NCBI GenBank assembly: GCA_013289605.1
Contig: JABCZS010000009.1
Location: 1-64,000, forward strand
Length of the DNA stretch: 64,000 nucleotides
Source of the DNA: Gammaproteobacteria bacterium
Lineage (GTDB): Bacteria > Pseudomonadota > Gammaproteobacteria > JABCZS01
Direction: 5' to 3'
The first letter of the stretch is position 1. The number at the start of each line of letters is the position of its first letter. This document shows, piece after piece, positions 36,516 through 46,970 of the stretch. The translations under genes and the position numbers were made by a program. Below the pieces are notes generated by a model, which was not told where the DNA came from, made no database searches, and was given only the letters and a program-made list of their open reading frames with translations.

Positions 36516-37773
36516 TTTGAATATAGGCCTCAAATTCTGAACGAAAATGTTTAATAAAGCTTAATACCGGCATCGCGGCCGCATCGCCTAGCGCGCAAAT
36601 CGTACGCCCCATAATGTTATCCGATACACTGATTAATAATTCTAAATCGCGCATCTGCCCTTTTCCGCTGACGATGCGTTTAATGGTCCGCATCAGCCAG
36701 CCGGTGCCTTCGCGACACGGCGTACATTGCCCACAGGATTCTTCGTAATAAAAATAAGCAATCCGCTCCAGCACTTTCACCATGTCTGTGTTTTCATCCA
36801 TGCAGATGACGCCGCCGGACCCGAGCATACTGCCCGCTTTGCTTATGGAATCATAATCCATATTCAATTGCATCATGGTAGCGCCAGGTAATATCGGGAC
36901 AGAAGAGCCCCCGGGGATCACGGCTTTTAGTTGTTTACCGCCACGCACGCCGCCTGCCATCTCGAGCAAGGTTTTAAACGGTGTGCCTAAGGGAATTTCA
37001 TAATTTCCGGGTTTATTGACATGACCTGAAATGCAAAATATTTTAGTGCCGCCATTATTAGGGACGCCTAAATCAAGAAACCACTGGCCACCCTTTTGTA
37101 AAATCACCGGAACGGAGGCATAACTTTCGGTATTGTTAATATTGGTAGGACGACCGTATAAACCATAATTAGCAGGAAACGGCGGTTTAAAGCGTGGAAA
37201 TCCTTTTTTGCCCTCTAAGGATTCTAAGAGTGCGGTTTCTTCGCCACAAATATAAGCGCCTGCGCCAAGAAAATGATGCAGCTCAAAATTTAAATCCGTG
37301 CCTAAAATATTTTTGCCGATTAAGCCGGCCGCACGCGCCTCATTTAAGGCCTGCTCACAGCGCTCAAACGGCTCGATAAATTCACCGCGTAGGTAATTGT
37401 AACCTATGGTTGCGCCCATCACATACCCTGCGATGGCCATGCCTTCTATGACTTGATGTGGATTAAAACGTAAAATATCCCGATCTTTAAAGGTCCCCGG
37501 CTCACCTTCATCGGAATTACAGACCACATATTTTTGCCCGGGCGTATTGCGTGACATGAAACTCCATTTTAATCCGGTAGGAAATCCAGCGCCGCCTCTA
37601 CCGCGTAAATTAGCTAATTTTAATTGCTCGATGATTTGCTCAGGCGGGGTTTTCTCTGTAACAATTTTCCGCCAGATTTTATAGCCACCGATTTTCTCGT
37701 AACTTGCCATAGACCAGGGATTTTCCAAACCCAGGGTGCGCATGCATACTTCATTTAAAGAAATCGTGCTCAT
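36508..37773 (-). CDS. nuoF: NADH-quinone oxidoreductase subunit F
   Basis: NuoF binds NADH and FMN and carries cluster N3. The motif [18 protein letters not shown] binds the nucleotide. [22 protein letters not shown] and the cluster motif [16 protein letters not shown] are present. At 421 residues it matches the family. Its ATG overlaps the nuoE stop codon as ATGA, suggesting translational coupling. Confidence 0.98.
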   Translation of the reverse strand: MSTISLNEVCMRTLGLENPWSMASYEKIGGYKIWRKIVTEKTPPEQIIEQLKLANLRGRGGAGFPTGLKWSFMSRNTPGQKYVVCNSDEGEPGTFKDRDILRFNPHQVIEGMAIAGYVMGATIGYNYLRGEFIEPFERCEQALNEARAAGLIGKNILGTDLNFELHHFLGAGAYICGEETALLESLEGKKGFPRFKPPFPANYGLYGRPTNINNTESYASVPVILQKGGQWFLDLGVPNNGGTKIFCISGHVNKPGNYEIPLGTPFKTLLEMAGGVRGGKQLKAVIPGGSSVPILPGATMMQLNMDYDSISKAGSMLGSGGVICMDENTDMVKVLERIAYFYYEESCGQCTPCREGTGWLMRTIKRIVSGKGQMRDLELLISVSDNIMGRTICALGDAAAMPVLSFIKHFRSEFEAYIQNG

Positions 37774-38270
37774 GCCTTCGCCTCCAAGCGTGCTAAAATC
37801 GCATCTACTTTTTCAGGCGTCAAGTGTTCATGATACTGACCGTCCACTTGCAGCGCCGGCGCACCCCCACAGGCGGCTAAACATTCCACTTCTTTTAAGG
37901 TAAACCGACCGTCTTTTGTAGTTTCACCAAAACCTATATTTAAACGTTCTTTTAAATGAGCCACGATGGTATCGCAACCACACAGCATGCAGGATACATT
38001 GGTGCAGACATCAATGCGGTATTGACCGGTAGGCTCCAAATTATACATGGAATAAAACGTGGCCACTTCATACACTGCGGATTGTGGCATGTGTAAATAA
38101 TCTGCCACGGCATTCATCATCGCTAGACTCAACCAGTTTTCCTGATTTTGTACAATAGTCAGCGCTGCGATCACCGCAGAAGATTTTTTCTCCGGTGGAA
38201 ATTTATTCACCCAGGCATCAATGTCTAGACGCATTTTGGGTGTTAATTCAAATGTTATCAATTGTTCCAT
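37770..38270 (-). CDS. nuoE: NADH-quinone oxidoreductase subunit E
   Basis: NuoE is a thioredoxin-fold [2Fe-2S] protein (cluster N1a) attached to NuoF. The four ligands appear in [10 protein letters not shown] and later [15 protein letters not shown]. The 166-residue product is of normal length. The gene overlaps nuoD by one base (TAATG) and nuoF by four. Confidence 0.97.
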   Translation of the reverse strand: MEQLITFELTPKMRLDIDAWVNKFPPEKKSSAVIAALTIVQNQENWLSLAMMNAVADYLHMPQSAVYEVATFYSMYNLEPTGQYRIDVCTNVSCMLCGCDTIVAHLKERLNIGFGETTKDGRFTLKEVECLAACGGAPALQVDGQYHEHLTPEKVDAILARLEAKA

Positions 38271-39520
38271 TAGCGATCAATTTCCCCAAAAACAATATCT
38301 TGTGTACCGATGAGCGTGACGACGTCTGCTAACATATGGCCCCTAGACATTTCATCCATCGCAGCTAAATGCGCAAAACCTGCCGCACGAATTTTCATGC
38401 GATACGGTTTATTCGCCCCATCAGAGACTAAATAAATACCAAATTCACCTTTAGGATGCTCGACCGCGGCGTAAGCTTCACCCATGGGGACACAATACCC
38501 TTCAGTGAATAATTTAAAATGATGAATTAAGGCTTCCATGTCTTTTTTCATCACTTCACGTTTAGGCGGGACGACTTTATAATCATCTGCAATCACCGGC
38601 CCGGGATTATTGCGCAACCACGTCACGCACTGGCGAATAATCGCATTCGATTGGCGCATTTCCTCAACCCGCACCAGATAACGATCATAACAATCGCCCT
38701 CTTTACCTATGGGTATGCCAAAATCCATGCGATCATAAACCGCATACGGTTGTTTTTTCCGCAAATCCCACGCAAGACCGCTACCGCGTAGCATGGGACC
38801 GGTAAAACCTAATTGTAGCGCACGTTCTAATGTGACCACACCAATACCCACGGTGCGTTGTTTCCAAATGCGATTATCGGTTAATAAGGTTTCATAATCA
38901 TCCACACATTTAGGAAAACGCTCTGTAAAATCCCAAATAAAATCTAATAATGAGCCCTGACGATTCGCATTCCGCCGCGCCAATTCTTTTTTCGGCCATT
39001 GTGCCGCTGAATATTGTGGCATGTTGTCGGGCAGATCCCGATACACTCCACCCGGGCGATAATAATTCGCATGCATCCGTGCGCCACTTGCGGCTTCATA
39101 GCAATCAAGGAGATCTTCACGTTCACGAAACGTGTATAACAACACGCTCATCGCGCCCACATCTATTGCATGCGCGCCTAACCAGAGCAAGTGATTTAAA
39201 ATCCGGGTAATTTCATCAAACATCACGCGGATATACTGCGCACGGATGGGCACGTCCATGTTTAATAATTGTTCAATCGCGCGCACATAAGCATGCTCGT
39301 TACACATCATGGAGACATAATCGAGTCTATCCATGTAACCTATATTTTGATTAAACGGTTTGGTTTCTGCTAATTTTTCTGTGGCACGATGCAGTAAACC
39401 GACATGCGGGTCGGCACGCATCACGGTTTCACCATCGAGCTCTAACACGAGACGTAATACCCCGTGGGCCGCAGGATGTTGCGGGCCAAAGTTCATGGTG
39501 TAATTACGGATATGGGGCAT
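38270..39520 (-). CDS. nuoD: NADH-quinone oxidoreductase subunit D (49-kDa type)
   Basis: NuoD forms the quinone-binding site with NuoB. The N-terminal [23 protein letters not shown] loop carries the conserved HPAAHG histidines. [35 protein letters not shown] and the C-terminal [12 protein letters not shown] are also diagnostic. The 416-residue protein is separate from NuoC, unlike the fused NuoCD of E. coli. Confidence 0.98.
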   Translation of the reverse strand: MPHIRNYTMNFGPQHPAAHGVLRLVLELDGETVMRADPHVGLLHRATEKLAETKPFNQNIGYMDRLDYVSMMCNEHAYVRAIEQLLNMDVPIRAQYIRVMFDEITRILNHLLWLGAHAIDVGAMSVLLYTFREREDLLDCYEAASGARMHANYYRPGGVYRDLPDNMPQYSAAQWPKKELARRNANRQGSLLDFIWDFTERFPKCVDDYETLLTDNRIWKQRTVGIGVVTLERALQLGFTGPMLRGSGLAWDLRKKQPYAVYDRMDFGIPIGKEGDCYDRYLVRVEEMRQSNAIIRQCVTWLRNNPGPVIADDYKVVPPKREVMKKDMEALIHHFKLFTEGYCVPMGEAYAAVEHPKGEFGIYLVSDGANKPYRMKIRAAGFAHLAAMDEMSRGHMLADVVTLIGTQDIVFGEIDR

Positions 39521-39530
39521 GGCTTATTCC

Positions 39531-40178
39531 TTACGGTTCATATCGACTGTCATCGCGGATCACTTTGGGCACTAAGACCCGTGGTTCGATGCTGACCGCC
39601 TGGTAAATCACACGTTTAGTCTGCGGATCATAACGCACTTCCACATGACCGCTTAAAGGAAAATCTTTACGGAACGGATGACCAATAAATCCATAATCGG
39701 TGAGTAAGCGGCGCAGGTCCGGATGGCCATCAAATAAAACCCCAAATAAATCGAAGGCTTCCCGCTCATACCATTGTGCACTGGCCCAAATCGGTAACAC
39801 AGAGGGCACAATTAAATAAGGTTCGGGGGCAAACGTACGCAGCCGTAAACGAAAATTATGTTCAACGGATAATAAATGATATACGACAGCAAACCGCGGC
39901 TTAGTCCAGGTCGACTCGCCATGCACTTCAACGCCACGGCTAAAACCTGTAGTAGTCGCTTGATCCGTGACCCAGGTATCACAGCCGTAGGTTAAATAAT
40001 CCACGACACATAAATCCATCAGCTGCGCAAATTTAAACAAGGCGTCATCCCGCAACTTATGACAAACGTCCAGGAGTTGATTCGGCAAAACCTCTAAGGT
40101 TAATTCATTTCCGGCTAAAATAAGCGGGGAATCAGGAAAGTGCTGCTGCAGATTGTCTTGCAATGCCTGTACTGTCAC
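39531..40178 (-). CDS. nuoC: NADH-quinone oxidoreductase subunit C (30-kDa type)
   Basis: NuoC supports the quinone module. [42 protein letters not shown] is the 30-kDa subunit signature. The open frame extends to 40274, which would overlap nuoB by 91 bases. The GTG at 40178, with GGAG eight bases upstream and five bases past the nuoB stop, gives 215 residues beginning [14 protein letters not shown] and is preferred. Confidence 0.94.
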   Translation of the reverse strand: MTVQALQDNLQQHFPDSPLILAGNELTLEVLPNQLLDVCHKLRDDALFKFAQLMDLCVVDYLTYGCDTWVTDQATTTGFSRGVEVHGESTWTKPRFAVVYHLLSVEHNFRLRLRTFAPEPYLIVPSVLPIWASAQWYEREAFDLFGVLFDGHPDLRRLLTDYGFIGHPFRKDFPLSGHVEVRYDPQTKRVIYQAVSIEPRVLVPKVIRDDSRYEP

Positions 40179-40183
40179 TTCAG

Positions 40184-40666
40184 CTACTCCTGCCGCGCAA
40201 TGGTATTCGTGCGTTGAATTTTCTTTTGCAATTGAATAATGCCATAGACCAAAGCTTCGGCTGTGGGCGGGCAACCGGGGACATAAATATCAACGGGAAT
40301 AATCCTGTCACACCCGCGCACGACGGAATAAGAATAATGGTAATAACCGCCGCCATTGGCACACGATCCCATGGAGATCACCCATTTTGGGTCGGCCATT
40401 TGGTCGTAAACTCTGCGGATTGCCGGCGCCATTTTGTTGCATAACGTGCCGGCAACAATCATGACATCGGATTGCCGGGGGCTCGGTCTAAACATCACGC
40501 CTAATCTATCGAGATCATAACGCGAGGTCGCCGCTTGCATCATTTCAACGGCACAACAAGCTAAACCAAAGGATACCGGCCACAATGAACCCGTGCGTGC
40601 CCAGTTAATGAGGCTATCGAGTGAAGTGGTCACAAAACCTTGTTTGAATATACCTTCTATTCCCAC
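40184..40666 (-). CDS. nuoB: NADH-quinone oxidoreductase subunit B
   Basis: NuoB carries cluster N2, the last iron-sulfur centre before quinone. The ligands appear as [10 protein letters not shown] with its tandem cysteines, then [12 protein letters not shown] and [18 protein letters not shown]. The frame opens at an ATG at 40687 that lacks a ribosome site. The GTG at 40666, seven codons later, has AAGGGG about nine bases upstream and gives 160 residues starting [11 protein letters not shown]. The ATG cannot be excluded. It overlaps the end of nuoA. Confidence 0.93.
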   Translation of the reverse strand: MGIEGIFKQGFVTTSLDSLINWARTGSLWPVSFGLACCAVEMMQAATSRYDLDRLGVMFRPSPRQSDVMIVAGTLCNKMAPAIRRVYDQMADPKWVISMGSCANGGGYYHYSYSVVRGCDRIIPVDIYVPGCPPTAEALVYGIIQLQKKIQRTNTIARQE

Positions 40667-41013
40667 TCCAGTGCCCCTTTTTTCCATTCATAAATAAAGC
40701 CAATGACCAGTAACCCTAAAAATATCATCATGCCCCAAAATGCAGCAGCGCCCATACTATCAAACACGATGGCCCAAGGAAATAAAAATGCGATTTCTAA
40801 GTCGAAAATGATAAATAAAATAGCGACCAGGTAAAAGCGCACATCAAAGGGCATACGCGCATCTTCAAAGGCTTCAAATCCGCATTCGTAGGGAGAATTT
40901 TTTTCCGCGCTGGGGTGACGCGGACCGAGGATAAAGCCTAGGACGAGTGGCACCACACCAAATAAAATCCCAAGCATAATAAATAAAAGAATAGGTAAAT
41001 AATTTGCGATCAT
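40657..41013 (-). CDS. nuoA: NADH-quinone oxidoreductase subunit A
   Basis: The 118-residue protein has three membrane segments. It also has the family blocks [41 protein letters not shown], including the cysteine-bearing loop at the quinone site. It is the first gene of the nuo operon, 65 bases downstream of tRNA-Leu on the same strand. A TATAAT in that gap may be its promoter. Confidence 0.97.
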   Translation of the reverse strand: MIANYLPILLFIMLGILFGVVPLVLGFILGPRHPSAEKNSPYECGFEAFEDARMPFDVRFYLVAILFIIFDLEIAFLFPWAIVFDSMGAAAFWGMMIFLGLLVIGFIYEWKKGALEWE

Positions 41014-41056
41014 GATAGCCTTTCATTGATGCTCTGCGCACGAAACAAGTCAGTTC

Positions 41057-41062
41057 ATTATA
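41057..41062 (-). promoter_or_regulatory. Possible -10 box of the nuo operon
   Basis: On the minus strand TATAAT lies between the tRNA-Leu 3' end and nuoA. No good -35 box is found at 16-18 bases upstream; that position falls within the tRNA 3' end (TTCGGC). Transcription may also come from the secG-tRNA-Leu unit. Confidence 0.4.
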
Positions 41063-41078
41063 ACCCTAAAATACAATA

Positions 41079-41160
41079 TGCCGAAGGCGGGACTCGAACC
41101 CGCACAGCCTAAGCCACCACCCCCTCAAGATGGCGTGTCTACCAATTCCACCACTTCGGC
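41079..41160 (-). tRNA. tRNA-Leu (GAG)
   Basis: The minus strand begins GCCGAAGTGGTGGAATTGG and folds as a class II tRNA. Its anticodon loop is TTGAGGG (anticodon GAG), with a long variable arm, T-arm GCGGGTTCGAGTCCCGC and acceptor CTTCGGC plus A73. The CCA end is not encoded (TAT follows), unlike the initiator tRNA at 8670. It sits between secG and nuoA, as in Coxiella and Legionella. Confidence 0.95.
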
Positions 41161-41168
41161 GTTAAACC

Positions 41169-41600
41169 TTAATTTGTAGGAACACTTTCCTTTGTAGGTG
41201 CAGCTTCGGGTGCTGGAACAACTTCTGGCGCTGGAGCAAGCTCGGGCAAAGGCTCACGCTCAGGCGCAACGGTCGGCTGTTCCGGCACAGTCATTAACAC
41301 CGGCACCTCAGGCGAAATTTCAGTTTCCGTGGGCAACGCACTGGGGATGAGTTCTTGTTGCATTTGCCGTGATTTTTGCGAAGCTAAATAACCCAAACTT
41401 AAACTGGTGATGAAGAAAAAAGTAGCCAGTATTCCCGTACTGCGAGAGAGTACGTTGCTTGCGCCTGGGGTACTCAATAAAGTTTCCGTCGCGCCGCCAA
41501 ATGCTGTGCCCATGCCGCCGCTTTTGCCTTGTTGCAATAACACTAAGCCAATTAATAGCACGGCTAAGATCACGTGGATAATTAAAATAAATTCATACAT
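41169..41600 (-). CDS. secG: Protein-export membrane protein SecG
   Basis: SecG is the small third subunit of the SecYEG translocon. Two membrane segments (about 1-20 and 52-72) flank the conserved loop VLLQQGKSGGMGTAFGGA. After about residue 85 there is a Pro/Glu/Ala-rich tail of about 60 residues with repeats such as PAPE. Many gammaproteobacterial SecG proteins have similar but variable tails. It lies 12 bases after tpiA and is followed by tRNA-Leu. Confidence 0.94.
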   Translation of the reverse strand: MYEFILIIHVILAVLLIGLVLLQQGKSGGMGTAFGGATETLLSTPGASNVLSRSTGILATFFFITSLSLGYLASQKSRQMQQELIPSALPTETEISPEVPVLMTVPEQPTVAPEREPLPELAPAPEVVPAPEAAPTKESVPTN

Positions 41601-41612
41601 AGTTATAACGCC

Positions 41613-42371
41613 TTATTTACTCAATTGATTGGCAATATTCGCCATTTGTGCGAAAACCTCAGGTTTTAATGCAGCGCCCCCAATCAAGGCACCATCAATA
41701 TGGGCTTGTAACAAAAACGTGGCGATATTTTCTGCATTCACACTACCGCCATATAAAATACGCAGGTTTTGCGCAAGGGTGACATCATACCCTGCAACAC
41801 ATGAGCGTATCAACTCGTGTACCGCATTGGCCTCAATAGGGGAGGCCGCGTGCCCCGTCCCTATCGCCCAAATCGGCTCATAAGCGATGACTAATTGCTC
41901 AATAGATTCAGTAGGTAAACTATCTAAAACGGCGCGCACTTGTGATAGCACGATGTCTTGAGTTTCACCTTGTTGCTTTTGCTGCGCATTTTCCCCGACA
42001 CATAAAATAGGAATAAGCCTTGCGGCCTGCGCCTGGGCACATTTTGCGGCAATTAACGCATCCGTTTCTGCACAATACATCCGCCTTTCGGAGTGGCCAA
42101 TAATAACATAAGTGCAAGCCAATTGGCTAAGCATCTGGGCAGAAATTTGTCCGGTATAAGCACCTGCCGTCTTGTCACTGACATCTTGCGCGCCATAAGC
42201 GATAGCGGTGCTTGAAAATAAAGTCTGCGCCTGGGGTAAAAAAACAAACGGTGGACAGAGGGCCAGTTCAACATTCGGGTAAGCCTGAGCGCTTAAGCCC
42301 TGCTGCATGGCGGTAAGCAAAGCCAGATCGCCATTCATTTTCCAGTTTGCAACGAGTAGCGGTGTGCGCAT
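41613..42371 (-). CDS. tpiA: Triosephosphate isomerase
   Basis: TpiA interconverts dihydroxyacetone phosphate and glyceraldehyde 3-phosphate. The active-site lysine is in VANWKMNGD, the histidine in VIIGHSERR and the glutamate in VIAYEPIWAIGTGHAA; the phosphate loops ILYGGSVNAEN and GALIGGAAL are present. The ATG at 42371 is preferred over 42377 because GGA then has proper spacing; this gives 252 residues. It is separated from glmM by a large unknown gene. Confidence 0.97.
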   Translation of the reverse strand: MRTPLLVANWKMNGDLALLTAMQQGLSAQAYPNVELALCPPFVFLPQAQTLFSSTAIAYGAQDVSDKTAGAYTGQISAQMLSQLACTYVIIGHSERRMYCAETDALIAAKCAQAQAARLIPILCVGENAQQKQQGETQDIVLSQVRAVLDSLPTESIEQLVIAYEPIWAIGTGHAASPIEANAVHELIRSCVAGYDVTLAQNLRILYGGSVNAENIATFLLQAHIDGALIGGAALKPEVFAQMANIANQLSK

Positions 42372-42449
42372 AGTCATTCCTTCAGTCGCTTAAATTTCGG
42401 AAGTTTAACATAGGATGGAGCAGAAAAAATGGTTAGATCGATAAAAAGC

Positions 42450-44642
42450 TTAATTTAAACCTAAAGCTATGGCTTGGCGATGGGTTGTTGACTTGGGACG
42501 CAATGTGAATCCATCTCGGTGCAACGCTACAGCATCATTAAATGCTCGAGTAAACGTTGCCTCTGTCGGTGGATTTGCAATTAAATTCTGAAATGCGTTA
42601 ATTTTATGCTGGCTCTCATCGGTACCTGCATCATGTGATGCTTTAATACGGCAAACTTGGCTCTGCAAAAATAATTTTTTGGCCTCAATTCCTTTTGCAT
42701 CAATTCCAGTCAATGTGCATACCGTCGCAAATCCCAATGTTTGTACAATGTCCTGTAGTCCTTGAGCTTGCATGAAATCGGTTATCGGCATGATGGGATC
42801 ATTGATAGACTTTGAAGCAAGCAAGCGGCTTGCCGCTGTCATTTTTTCTTTTAAGGGCAGCAGTGCTTCAAGACATTGCGTATTCTCAAAGAATGGCATC
42901 TCTAATTTTTGAATCGACTGTATTTTGCTTTCAACTCGACAAATTTGGCTCTGCAACAATAAGGCCCTTCCCTCTACACTGTTAGGCGCTTTATCGGCTA
43001 ATTGACAAACCGTCTCAAATCCTAATAACTCCACAATATGATGTAATTTTTTAGCGCCTATAAAATCTTCATAGCTTAGGGCAAAAGGATTGGAAGCGTG
43101 CGCTTTCATTTGCGTGTTAAGCTTGAGCACTTTTTTGGCCAAGTCGTTATTCGTGCTACCTGGATTAATATCCCCTGAAAGTAGCAATTGTTTCATCAAA
43201 CCATTGCTCATGGCTGCTGCCACCACAGAAAAGTTAAATTCACTTTCTTGCGGCTTAAAGTCAAATTCTTCCGTGTATTTAGCTTTAGGGACTAACACCG
43301 CAAGTAGTGCTAATAAGAAGGAAGAAAGTCCGCGATATTCCTGAAGGAAGCGCTCATAGCGTTCAAAAGGGACCTGCTGAAATGCGCGATAGAAAATGGC
43401 GTTAAAAAAATCATTATGTTGTGCGGCACTAAAAGTTGCAAAATGTGTTGCCATTCTCGCGCAGCAGGCTAATGCTATCTGCTCATTATGCGGCGTAAGT
43501 TGTCCCTGTTCTATAGCGTGTATGCCATAACTCAAATAATCTTGACTGGGGAAAATACCTTTTTTAATCAGCGCAACGGCTAGATTTGTTTTGTCAAGTG
43601 AGTTTTGAGCAGCGATTTCAGATCCTCTCTCACGTACCGTAAGCTTCATGAGACGACGCTCGGGTATTTTATCAACAAAAAGCGTCACGCCCGCTTCAAT
43701 CAAATTTAATGCGGTAGCGTAATTTTTCTGCTGCATCACATAGGCTAACGGCGTTAAGTCATTAGGCATCTTGTAAGACATCAATGGTTTTAAATCAGGA
43801 TCTTGCAATGCAGCGTCTACAGACGCAGAAACATCCCTCCCAGTCTCTAGGTTTTTTGTAAAATCATTCCATTTTTTTGTAATCGCTGTGACTTGAGCCT
43901 CTAAATCCTTAGGAAATTTATTAAGCAGCGTCTCAAGCTGGATATTCTCTTCTGGAGTTAAACTACTGTAATTCAATAAAATATTAAGATAATTTTTCGC
44001 CAATATCGACAGCGCATCGAACTCTGATAATAATGATTCGACTGATTCAGTACTCATCAGCTTTTGATAAAATTCCCAGCCCTGTTGCGTGTGCGTATGG
44101 GTAGGATCTTGCTTGAGATAATTTTCATAAACCCCATTATCACGACACAACACAGGTTGACTGATTACTGCAGGTTTTAAGATCGCTTCAACCGGCACCC
44201 CTTCATCATGTGCAATCGCTTCCGCAATTTCTTGACAGAGCTCATTAATAGGACTTTTTTTAAAATGGTCATCATCGGCTTGCGTAGTTTGAATGTGTGT
44301 CCAGCGGATCTTTAAAAATCGCTTCAAAGCGACTGCTGTATCGGCTTGATACGCAGCCCAATTAAAATGCTCCCCCCAATGATAAGCACTGCGTGCTTTT
44401 TTAAAAATAAGTTGAAGGGCATTTAAGGAAATGCGATATTCATCATTAAGGGCTTTCGTATCTACAGTGAGCGAAGAATCAACGGTTATCTGCTCAGGAA
44501 GGTTGCTCGGTAACGTTTCTTCGTTACTCACGAGCACCTGGAGCACACCTGCCTCATTAACCGTTAAACGTTGTAGCAAACGCCCGTAACGCCCGGTGCT
44601 CTGAATGCTGTCTAGATCCCATTTCATAACGGACTCACTCAA
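42450..44642 (-). CDS. Large protein of unknown function, candidate effector
   Basis: I do not recognise this 730-residue protein as a whole. Residues about 290-330 (NDLTPLAYVMQQKNYATALNLIEAG) read like a single ankyrin-type helix pair. The C-terminal third has an internal duplication: ELLGFETVCQLADKAPNSVEG..LLLQSQICRVESK recurs as QTLGFATVCTLTGIDAKGIEA..LFLQSQVCRIKAS about 120 residues later. No signal peptide or membrane segment is seen. It has been inserted between tpiA and glmM, which are close neighbours in Coxiella and Legionella. A role in host interaction is only inferred from its style and from similar proteins at 58330 and 62322. Confidence 0.85.
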   Translation of the reverse strand: MSESVMKWDLDSIQSTGRYGRLLQRLTVNEAGVLQVLVSNEETLPSNLPEQITVDSSLTVDTKALNDEYRISLNALQLIFKKARSAYHWGEHFNWAAYQADTAVALKRFLKIRWTHIQTTQADDDHFKKSPINELCQEIAEAIAHDEGVPVEAILKPAVISQPVLCRDNGVYENYLKQDPTHTHTQQGWEFYQKLMSTESVESLLSEFDALSILAKNYLNILLNYSSLTPEENIQLETLLNKFPKDLEAQVTAITKKWNDFTKNLETGRDVSASVDAALQDPDLKPLMSYKMPNDLTPLAYVMQQKNYATALNLIEAGVTLFVDKIPERRLMKLTVRERGSEIAAQNSLDKTNLAVALIKKGIFPSQDYLSYGIHAIEQGQLTPHNEQIALACCARMATHFATFSAAQHNDFFNAIFYRAFQQVPFERYERFLQEYRGLSSFLLALLAVLVPKAKYTEEFDFKPQESEFNFSVVAAAMSNGLMKQLLLSGDINPGSTNNDLAKKVLKLNTQMKAHASNPFALSYEDFIGAKKLHHIVELLGFETVCQLADKAPNSVEGRALLLQSQICRVESKIQSIQKLEMPFFENTQCLEALLPLKEKMTAASRLLASKSINDPIMPITDFMQAQGLQDIVQTLGFATVCTLTGIDAKGIEAKKLFLQSQVCRIKASHDAGTDESQHKINAFQNLIANPPTEATFTRAFNDAVALHRDGFTLRPKSTTHRQAIALGLN

Positions 44643-44720
44643 GTGAAAATAATAAGAATATTAAGCTAGTTAAATTAGACTGTCAACGCAGTCTAATTCC
44701 TTGATTTCTAAAGGATCAGA

Positions 44721-46034
44721 TTACGCTTGAATCGTGGCACAAAGCCTGTGAGCAATCTTTTGGATATTATCGCGCTCAAGTCCTTCGACCATCACCCGCA
44801 CTAAAGGCTCGGTACCGGAGCAGCGCACTAGCACCCTTCCGGTATTACCCAATTCCTGCTCGGCATCACGAATTGCGTTTTGAACTGTCTCGTTTTGAAG
44901 TGGATCGTATTTGTGACTGAGGCGTACATTCATAAGCGTTTGTGGAAAATACAACAAGTCTTCTGAAAGCTCGGCTAGTTTTTTTTGCTGCGCGATGGTT
45001 ACGGTTAAGACTTGGAGTGCGGCAATAATGCCATCGCCGGTCGTGGTTTTATCTAAACATAAAATATGGCCTGAGGGCTCGCCGCCTAATTGCCAGCCTT
45101 GCTGACGCAATAATTCCAGCACAAACCGATCGCCCACTTTGGCGCGAAGAAACGGGATCTGTAAGGCTTGTAGACTACGCTCTAAACCAAAATTGCTCAT
45201 CAAGGTCCCGACCACGCCTTGAGTACCTTTTCGGTACTTGGCTAAAATATAAAGCATGCGATCGCCATCTACTAGGTTACCCTGATGATCAACCATAATG
45301 ACGCGATCGCCATCGCCATCAAATGCAATCCCAAGATCGGCCTTGGTTTCAAGCACTTTTTGCTGCAACTGTTGAGGGGCAATCGAGCCCAATCCAGCAT
45401 TGATATTTAAGCCATCGGGGGTTGCGCCGATACTGATGACTTCTGCGCCTAACGTTTGAAATAAGGGTGGAGCGATATGATAAGTGGCGCCATTTGCACA
45501 ATCCAGCACGATTTTTAAACCGTCTAATCGCACATCACACGACTTTGCACAAAATTCTTGGTATTGACTCTGGGCTTGCATCACACGATGCGCTTTACCG
45601 AGTTTATCAGAAGATACTGTTTTAATGGGTTGTGATAATTGCGCTTCAATGGCAAGCTCAACGTCATCGGATAATTTACCGCCGGCTTCGCAGAAGAATT
45701 TAATGCCATTATCAGTGTAAGGATTGTGTGAGGCGCTGATAACGATCCCTGCGATTGCGCCGGTTTTTTGCGCTAAGTACGCAATGCCAGGCGTCGGCAT
45801 CACGCCTAATAAACCCACATTAACGCCAGCCGCTGATAAGCCCGCCTCTAATGCAGATTCAAACATGTAACCGGAGATGCGGGTATCTTTACCAATCAAT
45901 ACCGTATGGGTGCCATTATTCGCAAACACAGTGCCTGCTGCAAAGCCCAAATGCAACATAAATTCAGCAGTGATGGGGAAGTCCCCTACGCGTCCGCGGA
46001 TACCGTCGGTACCGAAATAGTGTTTAGTATTCAT
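44721..46034 (-). CDS. glmM: Phosphoglucosamine mutase
   Basis: GlmM converts glucosamine 6-phosphate to the 1-phosphate for peptidoglycan and LPS precursors. [11 protein letters not shown] opens the protein, [16 protein letters not shown] carries the phosphoserine, [13 protein letters not shown] binds the metal and GEPSGHILC binds sugar. [15 protein letters not shown] binds phosphate. The frame is open from 46121, but AGGAG five bases before the ATG at 46034 and the start [14 protein letters not shown] settle the start; it has 437 residues. It overlaps folP by 11 bases. Confidence 0.97.
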   Translation of the reverse strand: MNTKHYFGTDGIRGRVGDFPITAEFMLHLGFAAGTVFANNGTHTVLIGKDTRISGYMFESALEAGLSAAGVNVGLLGVMPTPGIAYLAQKTGAIAGIVISASHNPYTDNGIKFFCEAGGKLSDDVELAIEAQLSQPIKTVSSDKLGKAHRVMQAQSQYQEFCAKSCDVRLDGLKIVLDCANGATYHIAPPLFQTLGAEVISIGATPDGLNINAGLGSIAPQQLQQKVLETKADLGIAFDGDGDRVIMVDHQGNLVDGDRMLYILAKYRKGTQGVVGTLMSNFGLERSLQALQIPFLRAKVGDRFVLELLRQQGWQLGGEPSGHILCLDKTTTGDGIIAALQVLTVTIAQQKKLAELSEDLLYFPQTLMNVRLSHKYDPLQNETVQNAIRDAEQELGNTGRVLVRCSGTEPLVRVMVEGLERDNIQKIAHRLCATIQA

Positions 46035-46860
46035 TACTCTCCTGTAAGGCCACTGCATTGAGTATGTCCAGCGCATCGCGTGTTGCGCCCACATCATGGA
46101 CACGGATAATGTCTGCGCCATATTGCGCGGCTAAAACCGCTGCAGCCAGACTGCCGGGCAAACGCTCATGGAGAGGTTTGCCGGTTGCAACGCCTATCCA
46201 CGCTTTGCGTGATAATCCGACTAATATCGGGCATTGTAATTCTTTAAATTTTTTTAAACCGCGTAATAATTGTAAATTATGTTCATAGGTTTTACCAAAA
46301 CCAAATCCGGGGTCAATAATAATTTGTTCTCGTTTAATCCCGGCACTGACACACGCACTCATGCGCTGGGTAAAAAAATCATAAATTTCTTGGACCACAT
46401 CGGTGTATCGCGGATCTTGCTGCATGGTTTGCGGCTCACCTTGCATATGCATTAAACATACCGGTACGGATAAAGCTGCTGCCGTTGTCTGTGCATCTTC
46501 CCCACGCAAGGCGTTGACGTCATTAATCATCGTTGCGCCCGCATGAATAGCCGCGCGCATGACTTCTGCGTGCCGAGTATCGATGGATAAAGGACTATCG
46601 ATGCGCTTACGTAATGCTTCGATAACGGGGATCACCCGATCGAGCTCTTCTTGGATAGAAATGGGGACCGCTCCCGGATGCGTTGATTCTCCGCCGATGT
46701 CAATAATGTCAGCGCCTTCTTGGTGCAGGGTTTCTGCGTGAACAATCGCTTTATTGAGCGTATCAAAACATCCCCCATCAGAAAAAGAATTAGGGGTAAC
46801 GTTGAGGATCCCCATGATTTTGGGTGTGTGTGGGGATGTATTAGGAGAAGATTTATTCAT
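46024..46860 (-). CDS. folP: Dihydropteroate synthase
   Basis: FolP joins para-aminobenzoate to the pterin diphosphate in folate synthesis and is the sulfonamide target. [63 protein letters not shown] and [10 protein letters not shown] are the standard blocks. The 278-residue product is of normal length. It is between ftsH and glmM as in most gammaproteobacteria; a repeat hairpin lies upstream. Confidence 0.97.
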   Translation of the reverse strand: MNKSSPNTSPHTPKIMGILNVTPNSFSDGGCFDTLNKAIVHAETLHQEGADIIDIGGESTHPGAVPISIQEELDRVIPVIEALRKRIDSPLSIDTRHAEVMRAAIHAGATMINDVNALRGEDAQTTAAALSVPVCLMHMQGEPQTMQQDPRYTDVVQEIYDFFTQRMSACVSAGIKREQIIIDPGFGFGKTYEHNLQLLRGLKKFKELQCPILVGLSRKAWIGVATGKPLHERLPGSLAAAVLAAQYGADIIRVHDVGATRDALDILNAVALQESNEY

Positions 46861-46894
46861 TATTTTGGGATTTTTCCTGCTATACGCAAAGAAT

Positions 46895-46919
46895 TTGCCC
46901 CCTTTGTAAAGGGGGCAAG
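46895..46919. repeat. CCCCCTTTGTAAAGGGGG hairpin, solo palindrome
   Basis: TTGCCCCCTTTGTAAAGGGGGCAA forms a perfect hairpin in the ftsH-folP gap. It is the palindrome common to the arms of the repeat family, without the GC-rich part. It lies 51 bases past the ftsH stop codon and may serve as a terminator. Confidence 0.7.
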
Positions 46920-46970
46920 CATAAAAAAAGGAAAGGTGAGAAGTTACGCACTACTCAATCTCACATTAAT

